This document shows positions 7,333 to 13,591 of a DNA stretch of 13,591 nucleotides, piece by piece; position 1 is the first letter of the stretch; every line of letters starts with the position of its first letter. This stretch comes from Paracoccaceae bacterium (lineage in GTDB: Bacteria; Pseudomonadota; Alphaproteobacteria; Rhodobacterales; Rhodobacteraceae). The notes under the pieces were generated by a model. The model searched no databases. It was not told the DNA's origin and saw only the letters and a list, made by a program, of their open reading frames with translations. Made by a program: the position numbers and the translations under genes. The DNA lies in assembly GCA_020852535.1 (NCBI GenBank), contig JADZAO010000087.1:1-13591 (forward strand). Reading direction: 5' to 3'.

Positions 7333-7545
7333 TAAGTACCCGATAACCTAAAGTCGACTAGAAGACGGAAAGCTCAACCCAATACCGAGGGTTCGAGAAG
7401 GACCGTATGTCGATCCGTTCGAAGATAGGTTTATACAACGACAACGGCGTTCTTTAACGGGTTTTCTAGCGTTTGACACGACATGACTTGAGGCCTGCGC
7501 TCTTCTCTGGCAGTCAGACATATATCGCAATACCTTGCTAAACAA

Positions 7546-7553
7546 AGAGAGGA
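7546..7553 (+). promoter_or_regulatory. Ribosome binding site supporting the TTG start of hemB
   Basis: AGAGAGGA lies seven bases before the TTG at 7561. The next in-frame ATG (7588) has no comparable site, so the TTG is preferred. Confidence 0.8.
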
Positions 7554-7560
7554 ACCGCCC

Positions 7561-8574
7561 TTGCGCCCAATCGCCGCTCCGACCCCGATGACGCGTTTCC
7601 GCCGCATGCGCCGGACCCCTGCCCTGCGCTCGCTGGTGCAGGAAACGGTGCTTTCTGTCAGTGATTTAATCTGGCCGGTTTTTGTGCGCGAAGGTGTTAA
7701 TGTGCGCGAGCCCATCGCCTCAATGCCGGGGGTGGAAAGGTTAAGCGTTGATCAAGTGGTCAAGGCTGCGGAAGAAGCGGCAGGACTGGGGATCCCGGCG
7801 ATTTGTCTTTTTCCTTATATTGACCCGGCGCTGAAAACCGAGGTTTGTGAGGAGGCTTGGAACCCCGACAACCTCGCCAACCGCGCCATCAAAGCCATCA
7901 AAGCCAGCGTGCCAGAGATTGCTGTAATGACTGATGTAGCCCTCGATCCATATAACGCCAGTGGGCATGACGGGCTGGTCTGCGATGGGGTAGTCTTGAA
8001 TGACGAGACGGTTGAGGCACTGGTGCGGATGACGCTGGTACAGGCCGATTGTGGAGCCGATATCATCGGTCCTTCAGATATGATGGACGGTCGTATTGGT
8101 GCAATTCGATCGGCACTCGAGTCTGCGGGGCATAAGGATGTGGCGATCTTGTCCTATGCGGCAAAATACGTCAGTGCTTTTTATCGGCCATTTCGCGATG
8201 CGGTGGCAACATCTGGAGCATTAAAGGACGACAAGAAAACCTATCAGATGAACCCAGCCAATAGCGGCGAGGCACTACGATTGGTCGAGCGTGATCTACG
8301 CGAAGGAGCAGATATGGTGATGGTCAAGCCAGGAATGCCTTACCTAGATATCTGTTGGCGTGTGAAAGAGACATTTGGTGCACCAACCTACGCCTATCAG
8401 GTATCAGGCGAATATGCGATGATACAGAGCGCAGCGGAACGCGGCTGGATTGATGGCGAGAAGGCAATGATGGAAAGCTTGCTGGGCTTTAAACGAGCTG
8501 GCTGTGACGGGGTGTTGACCTATTTTGCCCCTGCTGCGGCCCGCAAGTTGCGGGAGAGCAGGATTTGGGGTTAA
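7561..8574 (+). CDS. hemB: Delta-aminolevulinic acid dehydratase (porphobilinogen synthase)
   Basis: HemB joins two 5-aminolevulinate molecules into porphobilinogen, the step after HemA, in the cytoplasm. The protein has 337 residues, normal for the family. Two substrate-binding lysines are visible: Lys202 in SYAAKY and Lys255 in MVMVKPGMPYLD. The metal-binding loop reads DVALDPYNASGHDG (125-138), with aspartates (Asp125, Asp129, Asp137) where zinc enzymes have cysteines. It therefore belongs to the Mg-type, zinc-independent class common in alphaproteobacteria. GPSDMMDGRIGAIR and YQVSGEYAMI are also typical. The start codon is TTG, chosen because a strong AGAGAGGA lies seven bases upstream and the first residues (MRPIAAP) resemble Rhodobacterales homologues; the next option is Met10. 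A rare start codon may lower expression. A lipoprotein gene follows after a 125-base gap. Confidence 0.97.
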   Translation: MRPIAAPTPMTRFRRMRRTPALRSLVQETVLSVSDLIWPVFVREGVNVREPIASMPGVERLSVDQVVKAAEEAAGLGIPAICLFPYIDPALKTEVCEEAWNPDNLANRAIKAIKASVPEIAVMTDVALDPYNASGHDGLVCDGVVLNDETVEALVRMTLVQADCGADIIGPSDMMDGRIGAIRSALESAGHKDVAILSYAAKYVSAFYRPFRDAVATSGALKDDKKTYQMNPANSGEALRLVERDLREGADMVMVKPGMPYLDICWRVKETFGAPTYAYQVSGEYAMIQSAAERGWIDGEKAMMESLLGFKRAGCDGVLTYFAPAAARKLRESRIWG

Positions 8575-8699
8575 TCGCTGCTTATTGACCGGCGGAAGGT
8601 AGATACTCGTGCGACTGGGCATAACAGCTTAAAAGGATTAGTCTAGACATCATGAGCAGAGCCAATAAGATCTCTGACAGAGATAAAAAAGGCGAAACA

Positions 8700-9257
8700 A
8701 TGGATAACCTATCACGCAGGGCGCTTTTGAGCGGAACCGGGGCGGCGGTTTTTCTGACCGCAGCTTGCAATAACGGAGTGGGCTCGAAAAAGGCGGCGCA
8801 GATTGATGCGCGTGTCGATGCAACGCAAGAGTATCTGTTCGGACGCTATCCTGGGACCAGCGATCTTGCCGACCGTGCGGCGGGGGTGCTGTATATGCCG
8901 CTCGTGACTGAGGCTGGGTTACTTTATGGCGGAGCTTACGGGCGGGGTGCATTGCGCATTCATGGTGCAACAGTAGATTACTATTCAGCTACCAAGGCCA
9001 GTATCGGTCTGCAGATCGGTGCGCAGCAATATGCACATGTTCTGTTTTTCATGACAGACGAAGCCCTAGCGGACTTCCGGCGCGGGTCGGGCTGGGCGGC
9101 AAGCGGTGATCTTCGTTACGCCACACCAGAACAGGGTGCGAGCATAGGCAAAGAGACGACCGAAATCGATCAGGTCATTCCTTTTATCTTTGGTCAACAG
9201 GGTCTAATTGCGGGTGCCACGCTTGCGGGCGTGAAATACACTCGGATCATTCCATAA
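8700..9257 (+). CDS. SYLF/YSC84-domain lipid-binding lipoprotein
   Basis: A 185-residue probable lipoprotein of the SYLF (YSC84-related) family. The family binds phosphoinositides in eukaryotes, but its bacterial role is poorly defined. The N-terminus MDNLSRRALLSG carries a twin-arginine motif (Arg6-Arg7), followed by a hydrophobic stretch and a lipobox-like Leu-Thr-Ala-Ala-Cys23. The SYLF domain covers about residues 50-185, with GVLYMPLVTEAGLLYGGAYG, GALRIHG, and GLQIGAQQYAHVLFFMTDEA, ending GLIAGATLAGVKYTRI. An ATG at 8652 would add 16 charged residues ahead of the signal. I prefer 8700 because AAGG sits about seven bases upstream and the signal then starts at the N-terminus; the outer ATG has AGGA too far away. 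Export by Tat with lipidation at Cys23 is inferred, and the threonine at -3 of the lipobox is not ideal. It converges on ntrX. Confidence 0.88.
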   Translation: MDNLSRRALLSGTGAAVFLTAACNNGVGSKKAAQIDARVDATQEYLFGRYPGTSDLADRAAGVLYMPLVTEAGLLYGGAYGRGALRIHGATVDYYSATKASIGLQIGAQQYAHVLFFMTDEALADFRRGSGWAASGDLRYATPEQGASIGKETTEIDQVIPFIFGQQGLIAGATLAGVKYTRIIP

Positions 9258-9275
9258 AGCCTAAATCTCGGCCAC

Positions 9276-9303
9276 GTAGGGTTTTGCAACCAAAAGATCC
9301 TAC
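9276..9303. terminator. Imperfect hairpin between the convergent SYLF gene and ntrX
   Basis: GTAGG (9276-9280) pairs with CCTAC (9299-9303), and inside it TTTTG (9282-9286) pairs with CAAAA (9291-9295) around a CAAC loop. It lies in the 42-base space between the two stop codons and overlaps the ntrX stop. A T run is missing on both strands, so it is at best a weak two-way terminator or an mRNA end-stabilising structure. Confidence 0.35.
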
Positions 9304-10733
9304 ATCACTTCACTCTCGTCAGTTTCTATGCCGTCGAAATCCTCTTCAAGCCGTGCCATACGCCCGCCCGATTTAACTGTAGTTACGACACTTAACGATT
9401 TCAGTTTGCGATGCAGAGCTGAGCGCTCCATACCCACAAAACTCGCCGTACGGCTGATATTACCGCCAAAGCGGTTGACCTGCGTCAGCAAGTATTCTCG
9501 CTCGAACACTTCCCGCGCCTCGCGCAGCCGCAGGGTTGCTAAGGCTCCGCCCAACACCAGACTGTTGCCGTCGCCGCTAAGTGCCTCCTGCACCGGCAGT
9601 TCACGCGCCTCAATCGGCCCTGCCCCCTCACCCAAAATCAGCACGCGCTCGATCACATTGCGCAGCTGTCGCACGTTTCCGGGCCAAGGCATAGTCTGGA
9701 GCATCGCCTCGGCCTCTTCAGACAGCTCACGCAATGGTAAACCTTGCGTGCGATGGAGTAGATCGATGAAATATCGCGTCAATTCCGAAATATCCTCGCG
9801 CCTCTCTTCAAGGCTGGGCACAGCAATCGGGACCACGTTTAACCGATCATAAAGTTCTTGCCGGAACCGACCCGCCGTGATTTCCAGCTGCAGATCACGT
9901 GTGGTGGAAGAAATTACACGCAAATCAACGCGCACCTTGTCGGTTCCGCCCACCCGCGTGAATTGTTGCTCGGTCAAGACACGTAAGATTTTGGACTGAG
10001 TGCCTAGCGGCATGTCAGCGACCTCGTCGAAGTAGACAACCCCGCCATGCCCCTGTTCAAGCAAACCCTTCTCGATTCCGCGATCCGCTGTTTCCCGTCC
10101 AAAAAGAACTTCTTCCATACGCTCGGGTTCGATGGTCGCCGACGCTACCGAAATAAAAGGGGCCGAAGCGCGGCTCGAATTGATGTGAATGAAGCGCGCA
10201 GCCATCTCCTTACCTGAACCGGCAGGTCCCGTCAGCATGACACGACCATTCGATTTGGTTACCTTCTCAAGACGCGCTTTTAATGTTTTGATGGCAGGAC
10301 TAATGCCTAAAATTTCGCCGCTTGTAATATCCTTACGTCGCAATTCAAAATTTTCGCGGCGCAAGCGCGAGGTCTCCATCGCACGGCTCACCACTACCAT
10401 TAGCTGATCGATATTGAAGGGTTTTTCGATGAAATCATAGGCCCCTTGCTTAATTGCCGCGACCGCTATCTCAATATTACCATGGCCGGAAATAATGACG
10501 ACTGGCACATCGGGATTATCTCGCTTAACTGTTTTTAAGATGTCGATGCCATCCATCCGACTGTCCTTGAGCCAGATATCGAGGATTATCAGCGACGGAG
10601 GTTCGAGATTAATCTCGGCCATGCAATCGTCGGATGTACCCGCAAGACGGACTGGATAGTTCGCGTCCTTTAAAATGTCCGCAATCAGTTCACGAATGTC
10701 TTTTTCGTCATCGACGATCAGAATGCTGCTCAT
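9300..10733 (-). CDS. ntrX: Response regulator NtrX (AAA+, Fis-type DNA binding)
   Basis: NtrX is the response regulator partner of NtrY, linked in alphaproteobacteria to nitrogen metabolism, respiration and envelope control. The 477-residue protein has a receiver domain (1-120) with acidic Asp8-Asp9, phosphorylation site Asp52 and Lys104. An AAA+ domain follows (about 140-375), with Walker A GPAGSGKE (169-176) and Walker B VVYFDEVAD. The C-terminal Fis-type helix-turn-helix includes ISRTASFVGMERSALHRKLK. Where sigma-54 activators carry GAFTGA, this protein reads LFGRETADRGIEKGLLE (210-226), so the sigma-54 contact loop is absent and it may regulate without sigma-54. Its ATG overlaps the ntrY stop by four bases, indicating translational coupling. 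NtrC-like regulators are the alternative, but the position after ntrY and the divergent loop favour NtrX. Confidence 0.95.
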   Translation of the reverse strand: MSSILIVDDEKDIRELIADILKDANYPVRLAGTSDDCMAEINLEPPSLIILDIWLKDSRMDGIDILKTVKRDNPDVPVVIISGHGNIEIAVAAIKQGAYDFIEKPFNIDQLMVVVSRAMETSRLRRENFELRRKDITSGEILGISPAIKTLKARLEKVTKSNGRVMLTGPAGSGKEMAARFIHINSSRASAPFISVASATIEPERMEEVLFGRETADRGIEKGLLEQGHGGVVYFDEVADMPLGTQSKILRVLTEQQFTRVGGTDKVRVDLRVISSTTRDLQLEITAGRFRQELYDRLNVVPIAVPSLEERREDISELTRYFIDLLHRTQGLPLRELSEEAEAMLQTMPWPGNVRQLRNVIERVLILGEGAGPIEARELPVQEALSGDGNSLVLGGALATLRLREAREVFEREYLLTQVNRFGGNISRTASFVGMERSALHRKLKSLSVVTTVKSGGRMARLEEDFDGIETDESEVM

Positions 10734-13036
10734 GATCCCCCCTTACTGGTGGTTCTGTTTTCTATCGTAGTAAGACCGTCGTTCAGGGTCTCTGCCGTTT
10801 GTTTTTTCAAACGCAGTTCGCGCATGGCACGAGGTAGTCGTATTTCAGCCATTGCCCCTACATGGTCGTTTCCATCAAAGACCGGCGCATCCAGCAAAGC
10901 CAACGTACCACCATGTTCCTCAATGATCTTTTTAACGATGGGAAGGCCCAATCCGGTGCCTTTTTCCCGCGTCGTAACATAGGGTTCAAACAAGCGCGCC
11001 CGGTCCGGTGGTAGGCCGGTACCATTGTCCATTATACGGATCACTACTTCATCGTCCCCGGCTTCAAATGAAACGTGGATTTCCGGAACAAAATCCTTAG
11101 AATTGAAACTTTCCTGATACTTTTCAATTGATTCTCCTGCGTTTTTAATCAAGTTCGTCAAAGCCTGAGAAATCATGGTCGCGTCGACCTCCAACATCAC
11201 TGGCCCCTCTGCAAGTTCCTTGCGGAAGGTCGTGCTCGGTTGCCCACTTTCCTGCAAGATCATCGCATCCCGTATAAGAATAGCCATGTCTGTCTCGCGG
11301 CGGTCAGGCTCTGGCATGCGAGCAAATTTAAAGAACTCATCAACGATCCGTCGTAAGTCATTGGTTTGACGTACGATTACGTCTGTATATTGGTCAAGTT
11401 CTTCAGGTACTAAAACCTGTCCCCGGAATTTGCGCTTGATCCGCTCGGCTGATAGACCAATCGGCGTTAGAGGGTTCTTAATCTCATGCGCAATACGCCG
11501 CGCTACATCGCCCCATGCTGCCATCCTCTGGGCGCTTACCAGCTCAGTCACATCGTCAAAGGCCACCACATAGCCTTCGAGGCGTCCTTCCTCACTGCGC
11601 CTGACCGACATGCGTACTAATAAGTTTTCCAACTTACCCTTTCGCGTGATCCGCACCTCTTCCTGCGCCGCCGACAGATTTCCGTCGCGCAGCCGCTCGA
11701 ATAACGCAGCAAATTCAGGAAGAGCAACCACCAGCGGAACTTCGGCCATTCCCTCTGAAATATCCAATAAACGCTCAGCAGCACGGTTAGCAAAATCGAC
11801 GCGTCCCTCGCTGGTCAACCCGATTACGCCTGCCGTCACGTTGGACAGAACTGAGTCAAAAAGCCGCCGCCGCCGCTCCGTCTGGCTGTGGCTATCGATC
11901 AATGCATCACGCTGCCCCTTGAGTTGCTGAGTCATCTGATTGAAGAGGCGTCCCAGCGTGGCAATTTCGTCATCGCCCTCTTCCTCGATAACCTGCACAT
12001 CCAGATCGCCTGCGCCCACCCGCTGCGCGGCGCCTGCCAGTCGCCCGATAGGACGCGCTAGTCGCTCGGCAAACCATAGCCCCACCCAGACTGCAGCAAG
12101 GATTAGAATTAGCGCAAATCCCAAGTAAAGCAGACCAAACTCGAACAACAGCCTCCCCCGCTCGCCTTCCAACTGGTGATATAAGTTCACCGTCTCGCGA
12201 GTTTCATCGAGCAACGACAGGATAGACCCATCCACCGTGCGCGAGACGTAAAGGTAACGATCAGAAAAGGCATCCAAATATACAAGGGCCCGGAATTCGT
12301 TGTTATTCCAATCCTGGATCAACACCGTCTCACCGGCCCGCGCCCGTTCAAGCTCAGCCTTAATCGGTTTTTCAAAGTCGAACAGATAGCTTCGCTCACC
12401 TCGCGTGCGCAATTCCCCGTTGCCATCAAGTAGATAGGCCTCTTTCAAACCGCGCTGAATTGTTGCTTGCGCTTGCGTCAAAAACGGGCGCATCTGACCT
12501 TCTTCGAGTAAAAATAACGACTGCTTACGTAGGTTAAGGTCGGCGGCCAGCGTTTCGGCGTCTTTGATCAGATCCTGTCGGTGTTCTGCCTCATATGCTT
12601 CGGCTGCGGCCATACTGGTCCCTACTACCGAACGTACACGTTCCGAAAACCACCCCTCCAAACCAAAGTTTACCGTCACGACCGCAAAGACAGCAACCAA
12701 CACTGTGGGCACCAACGCCACGCCCGCAAAAACCCCTGTCAACCGCATATGTAGTCGTGATCCGACCGACTGGCTGCGGCGCGCCGAGATCATCCGCACC
12801 ACCCGCGCCATTACCAGCGTGGCTACGATAAGAATATAAACAAAATCGGCCAGCAGAATCAGGCGCAGCGCTAATGAGTTGCTTCCCTGATTAAGCGGGC
12901 CAAGCGCCAGAAATGTGCCAACAACCAGCAAGGGGCCCAGAAACACCAGACCGAAGGTCATGGCATTCTGAACGCGTTTCAAATGCCGCAGGCGCACGAA
13001 CCCTGCCCAAGTGTTACTTCTGAGTGTGCGCTGCAC
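10730..13036 (-). CDS. ntrY: Membrane sensor histidine kinase NtrY
   Basis: NtrY is the membrane histidine kinase that phosphorylates NtrX. At 768 residues it has the usual NtrY layout. Three membrane segments lie at about 26-48, 55-80 and 98-123. A periplasmic region (about 124-298) and a fourth segment (about 299-323) follow. Then come a HAMP linker (about 324-375), a PAS domain (about 392-500), the dimerisation domain with His517 in IAHEIKNPLTPIG, and the ATPase domain with Asn632 in LIKNAGES, MDNGTGLPP and GTGLGLPIVKKI. The start codon is GTG at 13036, with AAGG four bases and GGAG ten bases upstream. The next in-frame Met (26) would cut into the first membrane segment. The gene follows ntrC after 104 bases and overlaps ntrX by four bases. 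The signal sensed is unknown. Confidence 0.96.
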   Translation of the reverse strand: MQRTLRSNTWAGFVRLRHLKRVQNAMTFGLVFLGPLLVVGTFLALGPLNQGSNSLALRLILLADFVYILIVATLVMARVVRMISARRSQSVGSRLHMRLTGVFAGVALVPTVLVAVFAVVTVNFGLEGWFSERVRSVVGTSMAAAEAYEAEHRQDLIKDAETLAADLNLRKQSLFLLEEGQMRPFLTQAQATIQRGLKEAYLLDGNGELRTRGERSYLFDFEKPIKAELERARAGETVLIQDWNNNEFRALVYLDAFSDRYLYVSRTVDGSILSLLDETRETVNLYHQLEGERGRLLFEFGLLYLGFALILILAAVWVGLWFAERLARPIGRLAGAAQRVGAGDLDVQVIEEEGDDEIATLGRLFNQMTQQLKGQRDALIDSHSQTERRRRLFDSVLSNVTAGVIGLTSEGRVDFANRAAERLLDISEGMAEVPLVVALPEFAALFERLRDGNLSAAQEEVRITRKGKLENLLVRMSVRRSEEGRLEGYVVAFDDVTELVSAQRMAAWGDVARRIAHEIKNPLTPIGLSAERIKRKFRGQVLVPEELDQYTDVIVRQTNDLRRIVDEFFKFARMPEPDRRETDMAILIRDAMILQESGQPSTTFRKELAEGPVMLEVDATMISQALTNLIKNAGESIEKYQESFNSKDFVPEIHVSFEAGDDEVVIRIMDNGTGLPPDRARLFEPYVTTREKGTGLGLPIVKKIIEEHGGTLALLDAPVFDGNDHVGAMAEIRLPRAMRELRLKKQTAETLNDGLTTIENRTTSKGGS

Positions 13037-13126
13037 GAAGCCTTACTCCATCTTGCAGGAGGAATACCTCGCTCCACCCACCGAAAATTGTGTCTATTTT
13101 GCAAGAATAATACCCGCACGACACGC

Positions 13127-13149
13127 TTGATGTTGCGATTTTACATCAA
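13127..13149. repeat. Inverted repeat across the ntrC stop codon
   Basis: TTGATGT (13127-13133) and ACATCAA (13143-13149) are perfect inverted copies with a nine-base spacer, spanning the ntrC stop (13143-13141). The arms could form a seven-pair hairpin in the ntrC-ntrY message. No T run follows in the leftward direction. The 13-base separation of TTGAT and ATCAA is too long for an FNR site. A TATTAT hexamer (13112-13107) lies just downstream without a good -35, so a separate ntrYX promoter is uncertain. Confidence 0.5.
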
Positions 13150-13591
13150 TTTGCGACGACGTGTCACGCAGATATCGAGGTCCGTGATCTTTTTGCGTAA
13201 CGTATTACGGTTTATACCTAAAAGATCAGCACATTTTGCCTGATTTCCTGCTGTGACATCCAGTGCGATCTCAATGAGCGGTATTTCGACCTCACGCAAG
13301 ATGCGTTGGTAGACACCTGCCGGTGGTAGCTGTTCGCCGTGCAGGTCGAAGTAGCGCTTCAGATGCCGCGCCACGCTGGCCGACAGCTTTTCGCCCTCCT
13401 CGCCATCTTTCATCGGCTCTGTCGTAGGCTGGCTGAACAGCATAGGCTCAACCTCGGCTCGTGTAATTTCCGCATCGGAATTAGTCACCATCAATCGACG
13501 CAACATGTTTTCAAGTTGCCGTACGTTTCCAGGCCAGCTGTAAGTCCGAATAAGTTCACGCGCATCATTTGAAAGATGTCGCACTGACCCA
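13141..13591 (-). CDS. ntrC: Nitrogen regulator NtrC, C-terminal part (truncated by window edge)
   Basis: NtrC is the response regulator of the NtrB-NtrC system that controls nitrogen assimilation genes. Only the last 149 complete codons are inside the window; the receiver and most of the ATPase domain lie to the right. Visible are the end of the AAA+ domain with YSWPGNVRQLENMLRRL, a linker, and the Fis-type DNA-binding domain, with EIPLIEIALDVTAGNQAKCA followed by DLLGINRNTLRKKI. The protein ends in a basic tail (TRRRKLM) like Rhodobacterales NtrC. The reading frame stays open to the window edge, and a GTG within it at 13584 is only an internal valine codon. ntrY lies 104 bases downstream on the same strand. 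Whether this copy has the GAFTGA loop, absent from the Rhodobacter capsulatus NtrC, cannot be seen here. Confidence 0.93.
   Translation of the reverse strand, partial: GSVRHLSNDARELIRTYSWPGNVRQLENMLRRLMVTNSDAEITRAEVEPMLFSQPTTEPMKDGEEGEKLSASVARHLKRYFDLHGEQLPPAGVYQRILREVEIPLIEIALDVTAGNQAKCADLLGINRNTLRKKITDLDICVTRRRKLM

Larger units (their letters stand above)
7066..7560. other. Intergenic region between the M20 peptidase gene and hemB
   Basis: A 495-base gap. It begins with a weak hairpin (ACTCT 7107-7111, AGAGT 7117-7121) lacking a T run, then an AT-rich tract (about 7145-7190). Next comes the inverted repeat with its CAAGT array (7268-7332). Before hemB there is TTGACA (7473-7478) without a good -10 at normal spacing, and TATACA (7432-7437) without a good -35. 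The hemB promoter is therefore unresolved. A 65-codon minus-strand frame here shows no recognisable product. Confidence 0.5.

Overview
The window looks like a chromosomal, housekeeping stretch of an alphaproteobacterium, most probably a member of the Rhodobacterales (Roseobacter/Rhodobacter group). The evidence is a HemA-type 5-aminolevulinate synthase of exactly the Rhodobacter length and active-site numbering, an aspartate-rich (Mg-type) HemB, the N-terminus of a Rhodobacterales-like release factor 2, and the ntrC-ntrY-ntrX order typical of alphaproteobacteria. Base composition appears moderate for that group. This assignment is made by eye from protein sequences, without a database search.

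Left part (1-5247): the 5' end of prfB runs leftward off the edge, divergent from a periplasmic DsbA-like thiol oxidoreductase gene (682-1437) across a 502-base gap. The dsbA-like gene converges on ispG (isoprenoid MEP pathway), which lies downstream of a rodZ-like membrane helix-turn-helix gene. Further right on the same strand is hemA, the first step of tetrapyrrole synthesis. Upstream of hemA is a perfect FNR-type palindrome placed exactly where a class II activator site should lie relative to a good -10 hexamer. This is the clearest regulatory signal in the window.

Middle (5680-9257): three rightward genes. They are an M20 metallopeptidase, hemB (TTG start, strong ribosome binding site), and a small SYLF/YSC84-like lipoprotein with a twin-arginine-like signal. 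hemA and hemB, which catalyse consecutive steps from glycine and succinyl-CoA to porphobilinogen, therefore lie about 2.3 kb apart on opposite strands. The 495-base gap before hemB contains six tandem CAAGT units inside a perfect 9-base inverted repeat.

Right part (9300-13591): leftward ntrC (3' part only), ntrY and ntrX. ntrY and ntrX overlap by four bases and encode a membrane histidine kinase and its response regulator. NtrX has kept its ATPase Walker motifs but lacks the GAFTGA loop used to contact sigma-54. ntrX converges on the SYLF gene.

I see no phage, transposon, CRISPR, defence island, tRNA or rRNA. No convincing undescribed multi-gene system is present. The unusual material is regulatory or structural and lies in the intergenic regions.
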